NCBI GenBank assembly: GCA_025330725.1
Contig: JAIWND010000063.1
Span: forward strand, 21,770 to 85,769
Length of the DNA stretch: 64,000 nucleotides
Source of the DNA: Chlamydoabsidia padenii
Taxonomy: Eukaryota; Mucoromycota; Mucoromycetes; Mucorales; Cunninghamellaceae
Reading direction: 5' to 3'
Part shown: piece after piece, positions 47,773-59,029 of the stretch
Layout of the letters: each line of letters begins with the position of its first letter
How positions within the stretch are numbered: the stretch's first letter is position 1
Made by a program: the position numbers and the translations under genes
The notes under the pieces: model-generated
Database searches by the model: none
Seen by the model: only the letters and a program-made list of their open reading frames with translations
What the model was told of the DNA's origin: nothing

Positions 47773-49926
47773 CTAAAAATATCTAAAAAGAAATGCAATA
47801 AAAATTATGATTTCGATCAAGAGGAGGACTGCTTGACAGCCTTCTTTACAGTCCGGCATTAGTCGTTGCCTTCCTTGTACTTGATCCATTACCGAAACCC
47901 ACATTGATTGAGACTTTAGGTTGATGTTTTGGAATGATGTTTTCCACTGCTGTAGTAGTGCTTCCCGGTGTAGTTGAATTGCCATGTCCGCCCTTTGACT
48001 GATATACAACCTTGCCCTGGTATCATGAGTAGTGGATGGCGCCGACGTTGTTGTTTGTTGTGTTATGGATTTGTAGAAAGCAACCACCGAGAGAAGATTA
48101 AAGTTGTTGTCTTCGTATAAAAGTTCACTTAATGATCGAGTCAAGCTCCATTGGCGTTTTTCGCGCCACCATTGTTTGCATCGGGCTTCATAGTCCATGT
48201 CTTGTTCTTGCTTCAATAGGACAGGTGTTTGTTCTTGTTCCAGCCATGCTTCACGCGTTTGCTTGACTTGTTCCATGGCCATTACTTCGTATTGTCGCGT
48301 CGCATCCATCAGTTGTTGAACTGATGTTGTATACAGCTGGCGGAATGAGATGGTGGTGTACAGCCGAAGTTGTTGGTACATATGTTGTGTCGCAAGGCCT
48401 GGTTGTTCAAGGTGATCCTGTTCTTGATAGTGTTGTTGTTGCTGGTATGGTTGATAGTTGATTTTCCAGAGATGTGGTGTCGATATCATAGCCCGATGGT
48501 AGTCTTGTAAAAGTTCCTTTTCTAGTCGTTTCAGGTTGTCCATCAGTTCCTTTTCCAGTCGAGAGAGCATGTAGTTGTATTGATCACGGTTGTAGGCAGC
48601 AGACATATGGTACTTTTCAGTGTTGTTGTTGGTATCTCGTTTGCATGATGTCCAGTCTGGTTGTCGAAGAGGTTCAAGGGAAAATAATGGCCGATCAAGC
48701 GTTTTACATGATGATGATTGCATGGACAGTGGGTGACCAAAAGAATATGAGGATGCATCAGACAAAGTATCAAAAGGCGACACGGAGAATGGGAATAAGA
48801 CAATCGGACAAGTCGAGGAAGATGACCAGTATTTGTTAGTTTGATGATGATTGTCGCATGATGGGACAAGACCAAGAGCATTGTCCAAGAATCGATAGGC
48901 AACACGAGTTCGTTCGTACCAGAGAGATTGTGCTTGATGTAAAGTACGAGTTGTTTTTCTTGATGCAGTGGTAGCCCATTGGATAAAGTAATGTTTGAAC
49001 CGCAAGGTATAAGATCGATCTTCATAATTCATTGCTTCGAATAAAGTGTCCATTCGGTCCTTGAGTTCAACGTCATCCAGTAAGCTGTGTTGGTCCACAC
49101 AGAGAGTAGTTCCAAATACATCGTGGTAGCATCCTTCATCGTCAGGTACGAGATCATGGTGATTGAGGTTGATGTGTTTGGTGATGTGAGCTGGTGTCAT
49201 ACTGGTGATGTTTCCTGTAATCCTGTCGAATAGGGTACCTTTTTCATTGATGGTGCACCATTGGATGATACGATCAGAGTTGATATTATCAATGGTCTTT
49301 TCCAGGTAGCTGTCATAAGAGTTGACCATCTTGGTTGTCTTGCCCAGGTAATTGTGATAAAAGTCAATGTTGTTGATCGTCTTGGTGAGGAACCTGTTAT
49401 CAAAGGTCCATGCCTTGATAGTCTTGTCGAGATAGTTATCATAGCACCAATAGACAAAAGTAGCCCAGTTCGCTTTCAGAAGATACCATTCAAGAGAAGG
49501 TGCTTGCCGCCAGTCAGTGAGTTTCCATTGTATAGTTGCTAAACAGTCAAGAGAGGTGTGCACAACGTTTTTAACTAGCCAGTTGTTTACTACTGTCGAA
49601 TAATGGTGCGTCATATCAACAAAAGTACGCGTTAGCTTTTCCATTTGGGAGCGCCATCCAACACTTGGTTTCTTGAGGTGTATTATAAGAGGATCATCCT
49701 TTGACATTAACACATTGTTATTGTTGTCCGAAAAAAAGTTGGTCACAAATACACGAGACGAGATAGAGGGGTTGGCCACAACTACAGGAGACGAAATAGA
49801 GTGCGTGACAAGAGGACACGTTGATGATGGTGGTGGAATAATACCAGTAGCAGCAGCTGAAGCAAGGCCAAAGTTGAGTAGAGTGAAAGATATAAAAAAG
49901 AGTAGTATAATATAAATGTTCTTCAT
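47773..49926 (-). CDS. Large secreted or membrane-anchored hypothetical protein
   Basis: Uninterrupted 717-aa ORF. It starts with a signal peptide (NIYIILLFFISFTLLNFGLASA). Long helical, Trp/Gln-rich stretches follow (for example repeated YLxKTIxxxxxYxxYLxKT segments near residues 160-215 and QxxQ/LExE coiled-coil stretches near 450-600), and it ends in a hydrophobic segment (AVLLLIEIIIFIAFLFRYF). The end suggests a C-terminal TM anchor. No family was recognised. The ORF is stable in length and base composition, which supports real coding. No promoter-element copy was found directly upstream. Confidence 0.62.
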   Translation of the reverse strand: MKNIYIILLFFISFTLLNFGLASAAATGIIPPPSSTCPLVTHSISSPVVVANPSISSRVFVTNFFSDNNNNVLMSKDDPLIIHLKKPSVGWRSQMEKLTRTFVDMTHHYSTVVNNWLVKNVVHTSLDCLATIQWKLTDWRQAPSLEWYLLKANWATFVYWCYDNYLDKTIKAWTFDNRFLTKTINNIDFYHNYLGKTTKMVNSYDSYLEKTIDNINSDRIIQWCTINEKGTLFDRITGNITSMTPAHITKHINLNHHDLVPDDEGCYHDVFGTTLCVDQHSLLDDVELKDRMDTLFEAMNYEDRSYTLRFKHYFIQWATTASRKTTRTLHQAQSLWYERTRVAYRFLDNALGLVPSCDNHHQTNKYWSSSSTCPIVLFPFSVSPFDTLSDASSYSFGHPLSMQSSSCKTLDRPLFSLEPLRQPDWTSCKRDTNNNTEKYHMSAAYNRDQYNYMLSRLEKELMDNLKRLEKELLQDYHRAMISTPHLWKINYQPYQQQQHYQEQDHLEQPGLATQHMYQQLRLYTTISFRQLYTTSVQQLMDATRQYEVMAMEQVKQTREAWLEQEQTPVLLKQEQDMDYEARCKQWWREKRQWSLTRSLSELLYEDNNFNLLSVVAFYKSITQQTTTSAPSTTHDTRARLYISQRADMAIQLHREALLQQWKTSFQNINLKSQSMWVSVMDQVQGRQRLMPDCKEGCQAVLLLIEIIIFIAFLFRYF

Positions 49927-50201
49927 GAGAGAGAATGGTGTAAGTAAAGAAGAAGAAAAAAAAATAAAGAAGAAAAAAAGGGCGACTATATATGCGAACG
50001 GGCATGGATTTTTCCCAGACTTTTTTCAACCAATCAAAATGAACTCATAAATAGTGAAGATCGATTAAGACCTCAAAATGGATTTGGGGGTCTATGAACG
50101 TGTTGTTTTCATGTTCAAAAAAAGCGAAAACAAAAACAAAAACAGGAATGTTTCCCTCTCTCACCACGGTATCATGTGCACTGTCCTACATGACACTTTT
50201 C

Positions 50202-50762
50202 ACTACTTTCCCAACCAGTTCACTACTTTATTGACATGAAAATGACTACACTATTAGTGATTACTCTGTACGCATCTATAGAAACTTGAACCAAGTCAAA
50301 CGGATGACTGTGGCCCTTTTTCTCCTTGTCCTCATCAAATATGGGGGTCCAAATTCGGCGTTTTAAAATGAAACCTGTCATTGTTACTTCGCCATTTCAT
50401 TAACAGGTGAACCTAAAAGGGATTAATTAATGGGTCCTGGCTATTAATGAGTTGTAATAGCAATGAATCGAGTGATAATGAACTGGAAAATAGATGATAG
50501 AAAGTAATAGTAAAAAGTAAATGGCAGTACGAGGTCAATGCGTAGACTGTCAAACGGCTACAGCGGGACAATCTGATCGTGTAGAACCAAAAAGAGAAAC
50601 ACTTTCGTGTACAACATCATGTGACATCATTCCCTTGTTTTCCTTTAAAAGTTGGAAGAAATGAAAGCGAGAACGATGAAACCACGTTCCCTTCCTCTTT
50701 TTCTTTTTTGAGGTACTCACATTACTATCTCGGTTGTGATGTTCCGAGAAAAAGTGTTTGTG
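50202..50762 (+). repeat. Left arm of a ~0.56-kb inverted repeat
   Basis: Pairs as reverse complement with 54826-55430. Long near-identical stretches include the segment with ACGCATCTATAGAAACTTG and that with ACAACATCATGTGACA. Differences are single substitutions and small indels. It flanks a ~4-kb AT-rich interior with decayed retroelement ORFs. It could be an LTR in opposite orientation to the right arm, or a terminal inverted repeat of a DNA element. Confidence 0.8.
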
Positions 50763-50786
50763 TGAAAATCGTCCCCTTTCACCAGG

Positions 50787-51219
50787 TTTATTTCAAAACC
50801 CGCTCACTCTCGCCTGGAATTTTGGGAGAGCTCTACTGCCTTAATGGACAAGTGATGCTCATGATTAAAGTGACCCTGTGCATTCCTTAACCTATTTCCA
50901 ACAAACTTTACATAATGGTCATTGAACTAAGTCCTCTGTATGGAACAATACAGTCTCAAGAGCGTTTTAACTCGGCTTTTGTAAAAAAAGTTGCAGAATG
51001 AAAATTGACAGACAAGATAAAACTTATTTCAAAACCCGCTTACTCTCGCCTGGAATTTTGGGAGAGTTCTACTGCCTCAATGGACAAGTGATGCTCATGA
51101 TTAAAGTGACCCTGTGCATTCCTTAACCTATTTCCAACAAAGTTTACATAATGGTTATTGTACCAAGTCCCTTGTATGGAACAATATAGCCTCAAGATCG
51201 TTTTAAGTTGGCTTTTGTA
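50787..51219 (+). repeat. Two direct copies of a ~197-bp unit
   Basis: 50787-50983 and 51024-51219 are roughly 90% identical by eye (shared segments such as TCTCGCCTGGAATTTTGGG). They are 237 bp apart start to start and read in the same direction. Confidence 0.8.
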
Positions 51220-51356
51220 GATTGAAAATTACCAAATAGGACATTGTTAGGATTCCAATGGAATAGGGTTTCTTTTAAAACATTTTTCCCTCCCCCTTTG
51301 TCTTTTTTCTACTCCCACTTTCCCCATTAATTCACAAAACTATGTTACTGGAATGT

Positions 51357-52470
51357 CTTTATTAACATCTCTTGTTTAATTATTCATAACACATGTCTAT
51401 GAACGATCACTAATTCTTGTTGAATCGTAAACTACTTTACACCCATCTTTGACCAAAGGCAAGATCGATAACTGCTTGTTTGTTAAATGACTAACCACCT
51501 TTTTTATAATGTAGTTGCCCTTTAACAAGCCTGCTAATGCGAATGTCTATAACAGATCAGCCAAGTATAACTACGACATTGTCAACACGGATCCCTCTTT
51601 GCATCTTTGCCTTTGGCATCTCGGTTGTGTCTTTCTTATTAAAGGTAAAACAGTTGCAATCTAGCCTGACAAAACGACAATGATTTACTACTGAACAATA
51701 CTTTTTTGTCTATTCAAGTAGGCTAAACACTCTCACATAGGTTTATATTAACAATTGGTTGTGCAAGGGATTGGATTTCAGCTCTGGTATCTTTCCCTTG
51801 AAGTGGTGGTACTGTAAGGTACAGTAGGGTTAGAAGAAGAAAAGAAAGTCGGTCATATACTAACCAACTGCTGTTTGGTGTAGGGAATGGATGGCTAGTT
51901 TGTCTTCTCTGATAACATCATTGACTGTGGATAACATGGGGTTGACTCGGTTACAATTGGTGGTAGGGGTTATGTGTCACGGAACATGGTGGATATTAGC
52001 TCATGGATAGGAAAGGCATCTTCAAATGGGGGTTAGAAACACTTGGTACATTATGCGTTAAATTCGATTTCAACTGTTGGATCAACACAAGAAACGAATG
52101 GCTCAACTTTTACCTTCAACATACAAAACTGGAACTGGTAGTTATAAACAAAGGTATATATATATATATAACCATCATGGATGAAATCATACGACATACA
52201 ACATGGGTTGGAATGATATTAATAACTGGATAGCTGTAGTTTAGTTTAATTAGCAGTTAGTTGTAAACAGTGTATCTCTTTTAACGAAATAAAACCCTTC
52301 TTTATCCTCTCTTTTTTATTTTATGATTGACGTTGTGGTAAAACGAACATCGGGATTAAATACCTGATCTGTCTGCTGCATGACTCCCGTAGGCAACTAT
52401 ATTATCAAACGTCATTAATCAACATTCAAGTGTTTTAAAAGTGTTTTATTAGTTAAATATAAAAAATGAG
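51357..52470 (+). repeat. Direct 1.1-kb duplication, copy A
   Basis: Nearly identical to 60221-61368, in the same orientation, 8.9 kb away. It contains an exon-like block at 51515-51644 with YAG and GTAAA borders and an open frame, further open blocks near 51739-51817 (CKGLDFSSGIFPLKWWY) and 51883-52008 (WMASLSSLITSLTVD), and the 76-codon ORF at 52003. The blocks do not join in a single phase in my reading, so I do not call a gene. A promoter-like CGGGATTAAATA sits at 52351-52362. Confidence 0.88.
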
Positions 52471-52715
52471 GACAATATATAATACATACTACATACAAAC
52501 TACACGACTAAACTATTGTATTCATCTTACCACTATGCCTGATATCTTGGGTAATTTTATTAAGCATTTCAAAAGTAAATGTTCTGATATGACAGTAAAC
52601 GTTTTCTCCCAATATATGAGGTTGAAATACTTGTAGACTCTATACTAGTGCTAGATATTCCAATTTGGTTGTACCGTAATTCATTTCGCTATTGTTAATT
52701 CCCGACTTGCATAAA

Positions 52716-54826
52716 TCACCGGATGTTTTTTTCCCTCATCATCCAACTGTGAGAGTATGGTTTCCAGCTTTTTTTTTTGAGATGCATCACATATAATAAT
52801 AAAAGGTCTCGAATATTCTGCATGTCGTAAGACAGGCACCTGAGTCGGGTTTTGCTTTGGATAATTAAATGCATCTGTCGCCTTTTGATCCCAACCTTCC
52901 TTTTTCGTTGTTTTTGTTTAATCATGCAACGGTCGTGCAATTGCTGCAAAGTTTTGAATAAACCTTCTATAATATGTATGAAGCCAAAGTAATGAAACTT
53001 CAGATTTGCTTGAGTGTTTCAGGCTGTATGAAATCTTGGATCTTTTTGATTTTGTCTTCATCTGTCTTGGTTCCTTTTTTTTGTGATGATATATCCACTG
53101 AACTTTAATTCCTCTTTAAAGAATGTGCATTTAGTAATTATAAACATTACTTTTCCTCTTCTTGCAAATAGAAAGACTTGTCTCAAATTAATCAAATGTT
53201 GTTCATGCGTCTTGGGGTGTATATTGCGGTCATCGATGTATGTAACTAAACACTTGTTGAGTAATGATTCAAAGCAAATGTCAATCAATATTTGAAAAGT
53301 AGCGGGACTATTCACCAATCCCATGGGTAACCTTTCATATTGATATGTGCCAAACGTGGTTACGAATGCAGTCAGCTCTTTATTTTCTTCTTTCAGGGGT
53401 ACTTGATGAAATCCCGATCGGAGATCCAAAGCTGAGAAAATGCATGAATTTCCAATCTCATCAATTAAATCATCTATCTTCAACAGAGGATATGCATCTG
53501 CCTTGGTATTTGCATTTAACTTTCAATAGTCTACTACCATTTGATAATCACCATTTTTCTTCTTCATTAAAACGATCGGAGCACTATAAGAAGTACTTGC
53601 TGACTTGATGATCCCCAGTTCACACAGTCGACCCAGCTTCTTCTTCAGATATTCTTGTTCCACTGATGCCATCCGATAAAATCGATGTCTTATGGGTGGT
53701 TTGTTTTCTTTTTTTTTCTAGATCCAATGGTATATCATTATCTTCTTTTTTGAAAGGGGCCATGCATTGAGTGGTGATGGTCTTTGGAGGATACTCCTTT
53801 GGATCATCTGTTAAATTGATGCCAATACAATAATCTGGGATTTAGTAGTCTTGAATTAAAACACCTGATTGTATGTAAGTGATAGTAGATATGACTTCTC
53901 CTTCAGTAATGGGTATATTGAGAGTGTATGCAGAATAAGGGGGTAAAGGAAATTCTTTTTATGTTGTGTGTATAGAAAATTGATTTCCCGACTTCGCTTT
54001 TATTTTCACGGTGTCATCTTGAGATAACTGACATGACTATTCATCGCCGTCTTCTTCTTCATTGGAAGAATCATCTTCTTTATCGATATGATTTTCTTTT
54101 TTATCATGTTCTCATTCTTCATTTTCGGTTTCTTCATCAGAAGGATCGTCTTGAACTTCAGCATCAATTGTTTTTTTTTCACATGGGTTGGACCCTTTAA
54201 TTGAGGCCCTTGATAAATTATGCGAGATGCCTTCATGGTGATAGTTTTTGACGATGCCTTGATATATTTAATAGCAATAGTAACTTTTTTTTGCTTGTAA
54301 GTTACAGTGAGAGTGTCTGTTTTCATGTTGATGATGGCTTGTGCATGATTCAACTAATTAATTCCCAAAATGAGATGAGCAGGACGTTTAGGTAGCACCT
54401 CTAATTTGACAGGAATGCTAAATTCTTCGACAACTTGAATAGGTGCATCATAGAACATGTCTAAAGCATCAGATGGTATATCAATTTCCATATTAAGAGT
54501 CTTTAACAAGGTTCTTGATATGCATGATTTGGCTGCACCACAACCAATGAGGGCGGTGGTTTTTCGACTACCCTCTTGTACTTCAGAATAAGCAGCAGTA
54601 ACGACATCACCTTTTTCCATCGTGTTCAAAGTAACAGGTTTTCTGTTTCTTTTGGGTCGACAAACATCAAGTAGTTGCTTTTCAAAAAGGGGGAAACGGC
54701 GATTAAACCTCCAACTTTAATGTCCGCCTTTCTTGTAAGGACATCATCTGTAATGTTGTACTTGATTTTTGGAGAGGCAGGAGTAGCTGGTTTTTTTTTC
54801 CTGTCCTCTTTTAGTATTATTCTCAA
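52716..54826 (-). pseudogene. Decayed Ty3/gypsy-type retrotransposon pol
   Basis: Minus-strand fragments in pol order. A retropepsin-like stretch at 54354-54629 has ALIGCGAAKSCIS in place of the usual DTG/DSG active-site triad. A reverse-transcriptase region at 53058-53690 has FSALDLRSGFHQVPL, LPMGLVNSPATFQ and a YxDD box followed by Arg. An RNase-H-like remnant lies at 52716-52949. An in-frame TGA interrupts the RT near 53520, and the protease triad is lost. The element is therefore dead. It is typical fungal retroelement debris. Confidence 0.82.
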
Positions 54827-55263
54827 ACACTTTTTCTCAGAACATCATAACCGAGCTAGCAGTGTGAAGGTATCATATAAGGAAGAGGGAAAAAAAAGAA
54901 CAGAGATCGTGATTTCTTCATTCTCGCCTGCATGATCTTTCATGTCTTCCAACTTTCAAAGGAAAACAGGGGAAAGGTGTCACATGATGTTGTACATGAA
55001 AGTGTTTCCCTTTTTTGGTCAGATTGCTCCACTGTAGTCATTTGACAGTTTATGCATTGACCTCGTACTGCCATTTACTTTTCACTATTACTTTCTGTCA
55101 TCTATTTCCCATTTCATTACCATTCGATTCATCGCTATTACAACTCATTAATAGCCAGGACCCATTTATTCACCCCTTTTAGGTTCACCTGTTAATGAAA
55201 TGGCGAAGTAAAAATGACAAGTTTCATTTTTCACACTGCGGATTTGGATCCCCCACACATTTG

Positions 55264-55302
<39 letters not shown>

Positions 55303-55430
55303 TGACAAGGAAAAAAAGGGGGCACAGTCATCCGTTTAACTTGGTTCAAGTTTCTATAGATGCGTACAGAGTAATCACTAATAGTGTAGTCATTTTTATG
55401 TCAATAAAGTAGTCAGCTGGTTGAGAAAGT
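54826..55430 (-). repeat. Right arm of the ~0.56-kb inverted repeat
   Basis: Reverse complement of 50202-50762 with substitutions. It contains an inserted run of 37 A (55264-55300). The first gag/pol-like ORF on the minus strand begins at its inner edge (54826), as it would if this arm were the 5' LTR of the gypsy element. Confidence 0.8.
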
Positions 55431-55596
55431 AGCCGACCTTCCGTCCACCAAGAATAGTAATTGTTAATAAAAGACTTGTCAATAGAGACCTCATGTATTT
55501 TGCAAAAAAAAAAAGCAACTAAAAACTTTAATTCGTGCTACTTCGGGAATTAAAATCTAAAAATATCTGGTTTAAAAACCGACTCACCCAAAAAGA

Positions 55597-55654
55597 GGTT
55601 GCATCAAACGGTGAAAAAAGCAACAGCTGCATTTTTTGACCGTTTGATGCAACC
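55597..55654. repeat. 58-bp near-perfect hairpin
   Basis: Perfect 16-bp arms GGTTGCATCAAACGGT / ACCGTTTGATGCAACC, then one mismatch, six A:T pairs, and a 12-nt loop. It lies 129 bp upstream of the Myb/SANT gene of the Harbinger element and could be an element terminus or a transcriptional terminator-like hairpin. Confidence 0.85.
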
Positions 55655-55782
55655 CCGTTTAAGAATGAAACCGCAGGTCGAATTAGGTCCTAACAGGACT
55701 TCCATTACTCAAAGAGATTTTTTTTTCTTGACCTTCTTCGACTTATTCACTTTTCCACTTTATTCAATTTCTTATTTCTATA

Positions 55783-56212
55783 ATGTCTCAAGCTAATTTC
55801 ACCTTTGTCGATGAAAGTGCCAACTTCGATCGAGAAGTACCTGCTCCTGCTGCTCCTGCTGCTCCTGCTGCTCCTGCTTCTGCTTCTGCTCCAGCTACTG
55901 AGGTGAATCGTCGTGGAAGAGCACGTTGGACAGACGCCCGGCTCCTGCAACTTATGACCAGCTACTAAGAGCTAGCTCCATATGCTGCTGCCCTGGAACG
56001 GTGACCACTGTATGGGAGCAAATCACCACCAGGGTAAACATGGTGGATTCAGACGATATGGGAGGTTTCTCGCGCGATTTCATCAAGCGAAAAGTGCAAA
56101 GGCTGTACGATCATTACAGTCCTTCGTTTGAACAGGGTCTTAATGACACCATGACTAGTGTTAACCTTGTCCGTGGACCACTTGAAGAAATGGTCTATCA
56201 ATGTTGGAGTGC

Positions 56213-56259
<47 letters not shown>

Positions 56260-56977
56260 GATGTAAAGAAGATCCATTATGCATAACTTTTTTTTTTTGC
56301 TACAGGAAAGGGAAGTCAATCGTGTTATCACAGAGCAGCGTCATGCGGAAGCTGCCCGTATCGAAATGTCTCGCGCTTTGGATAGACAAGTCATTGCGGC
56401 GGCAGCTTATGCTCGTCCTCTTGTTGATCATCCCTTTGTTGGTGAGCCCTCAACCAATGCCCGCTCTGCCCGTCGTGCGTCTCCCTCGGTACCAGCACCT
56501 TCATCATCATCATCACCATCGTCACCATCGTCACCACTACCATCCGAAACCCGCCCCACCATCACACCACTATGGGCGGCCATGAACCGCTTGCAAGAAC
56601 GCATCGATCAAGGATACGACGAGATGCGGCAAGAGCAGCGGGAGCACAATCAACGCGTGCTCACCATGGTCGAAGCAAGAATGGATAGACTTGGCCGAAT
56701 GGCGACTGTTATGACGGATCACCTACAACAGTCGCGGGACAACCAGGCAGCCATACTCGAATCCAACCGGATGGTGTTGGAATCTCACCAGCAAATAATG
56801 CAATCCCATCAGCAGATAATGCGCCTGCTGATGGCCCAAAACCACCCACCTCACCATCCCCATCAATATCATCAACCTCCTACCCCTACCCAGAACCCCA
56901 CCTCTATGCCCACACCATCAATCCGCCCCTTCCAACCCCCACCTCCTACCCGCAACCAATCATTTGACCATCAATAA
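55783..56977 (+). pseudogene. Harbinger-associated Myb/SANT-like DNA-binding protein, broken
   Basis: ATG at 55783. An Ala/Pro repeat (APAAPAAPA) precedes a trihelix Myb/SANT start (RGRARWTDARLLQLM). That frame meets TAA at 55966-55968. The homologous continuation (VTTVWEQITTRVN, then MGGFSRDFIKRKVQRLY) is in a different frame, so a stop and a frameshift break the protein near 55966-55996. One intron (56214-56305) carries 36 A and 9 G. The second exon (56306-56977) encodes a coiled coil and a Pro/Gln-rich tail. It lies 121 bp from the convergent transposase gene, as expected for PIF/Harbinger two-gene elements. Confidence 0.72.
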
Positions 56978-57097
56978 ATAAAATGTTTCGCACCACATTT
57001 GATTTTACAAAGACTGGTTTATTTATGGATCAAAAAATAAAAAACACCTAAAACTATATATATATATATATATATATATAAATTCTACCCCTACAAA

Positions 57098-58513
57098 CTA
57101 ATCCAAACCATCTACATCTACTACCTCTAATTCACCTTGGGTAACCACACTTCTGATATAATCCTCCAATGTCGGTGGTTGAAGGCGGAAGTGTCTTGAC
57201 GTAGGGGATCCACACAAACACGTGTGTACATTTTTAAAAAATGTGGCAATGATGTATGCCAGAGCGGGAGAGGTCTGATATGTCCGCATTGCATACTTGT
57301 GTTTGACATGGCTGAAGTAGATTGCCGTCTTCCCAAATTCCCACTCCACTGACACCCGTTCCCTTGACATAGATCGGTTGATCTGGCGCCGTATTTCTAA
57401 AATAAAAGATTACTGATAGTACGGACTTCATATTCCTGGTAGCTCCAATTACTTACCGTCTTCAGGATCCAGTTCACCATGATCGTTTCTCAGTCCCCGT
57501 GGAAGAGGGCGAAGAAGTTCCATAGACTGCGTATACGCAGGGTCCCCGTAAATAAAAAATGGAGCAATATACCGCTCCAAGGTTTGTCGTGTCCATGATT
57601 CATTCAGAATCCGTAAATCATGGTGCGTTCCTGGTACAGGTCCCATGAGACTGGCAGTCATACCATCTGGAGTAATGATAGCTTGATACTTCAAACAATG
57701 TATATGCTATTTAAATGTATTGGAGAAAGACGTTAGTGGTCAAGTAATCATACATCATTCAAAGTATATAATACCCTACCTTCCAGCCATTGTAGATCAA
57801 CCGTTGTTGTTCTTCTCTGTTGTAGGGCCGGCACACTGCTTGCATCGTCCCATCGATGAAACCAATAACGTCCCGGACTTCACCACCTATACAATAAAAT
57901 GTTCATTAGTTTATCTTTTTTTAGGAATGTGTTTATGCAATTACCTCGAGCCCTGATAGCGGCGGCAAACATTATGAGGTTTTCGCGACGAAGCTGGTGA
58001 GTGTTGAAGCGCATTCCATGCTTAATTTACAAAAAACCAAGGAATACATTCCAGTACAGATCAGTGACGCCTTTAAACCATACTCAAGATTGAAGAATTC
58101 CGCTATGTCCTCCAACCGAGAAGGGAAACATAAACGTCGCAAGAGGACGGTTACCCCAAATTCACGCCGAATTTGCAGCGGATGAGATCGAGTACCGACG
58201 TTAATGGTTTCAGGCAACCTCAGCGCCAAACAGATTCGACAGATCTACCAAAGAATCATGTTATCAGTAACTGTTAAACATCCCAATATCGTGGAACTTA
58301 CGTCGCCGTAAGTAAATCTAAAAATTGTCGGCTTTGTTGATCCGTAAACTCTTGAATGTTACAGAGTGGGCGCCGAATTCGAGTTCGTGGCCGTCGCACT
58401 TGTTCTTGTTGTTCCTGTTCCTGTTGTTGCTGTTGTTCTTGTTCACCAAAAGCGACTACAAGCGAAGTAAGTTCGCGGAAAAAAGAGAGATATGGGTACG
58501 TCAAATCGGCCAT
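57098..58513 (-). pseudogene. PIF/Harbinger (HARBI1-type DDE) transposase, frame-broken
   Basis: Exon-like blocks 58302-58513, 57945-58244, 57780-57886, 57457-57706 and 57098-57396 encode a HARBI-type transposase. Blocks 3 to 5 join in phase and carry the DDE triad context: FIDGTMQAVCRP, then YGDPAYT, then MSRERVSVEWEFG. Block 2 holds ICLALRLPETINVG and LLRRLCFPSRLEDIAEFF. The frames of block 1, the start of block 2 and the end of block 2 (MRFNTHQLRRENLIMFA) differ and no splice choice I tried reconciles them, so two frame breaks are inferred. A standard promoter-element copy lies at 58562-58574, 49 bp upstream of the ATG. Confidence 0.75.
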
Positions 58514-59029
58514 GATGTTAATGTGAGAAGAAGGAAAGAGAAGGAAAGTAAAAATAAAAGTCGGGATTTGAACTCTCGGTAGGATAAAACGGTGTTCGCG
58601 CTATTCCTTTTATTCAAAATCACTCTTTTTGGACTTGCAAAATATCGGTGTATGAATCGGAACAATGTCGAACTCGTACAAACTCATATTCAAGGTCATC
58701 TAACCAAATTTATACGTTTGCAAATTTTGCAAAATACATGAGGTCTCTGGATTCAAAAATGGTCAATGGATTTTGTGAAATAGGGCATTTTCAGCCAATA
58801 GAAGTCAAACACCCCCATGTGAGTACTTGAAAATAACTTTTTAGTCCAAAAATCCTCTCCTTGTGTATTATCCGAAAGTGATGCATTATGCATGTCTAAA
58901 ATGAATGATAAACGCCATGTCTAACATCAGGGTTGCTCATTACCATAAGAAATTTCAAAAAAAGCCCCATAAATTGCTCAGTTAAAAAATTGTTTCCTCA
59001 TCTTTCTTCTACTTTCCACATCTTGAAAA
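58514..59029. other. Spacer between transposase and secreted-protein genes
   Basis: Contains the promoter element at 58562-58574 (CGGGATTTGAACT) and otherwise AT-rich sequence. No element TIR was identified. Confidence 0.4.

Noticed and set aside
48543..49025. 160-aa minus-strand ORF within the 717-aa gene
   Set aside because: It is an alternate-frame shadow of the long signal-peptide ORF.
52003..52233. ORF MDRKGIFKWG... repeated at 60869
   Set aside because: It is shared by the duplicated segment, but ends in a TA microsatellite and overlaps the likely 3' end of exon-like blocks in another frame, so it is not called as a gene.
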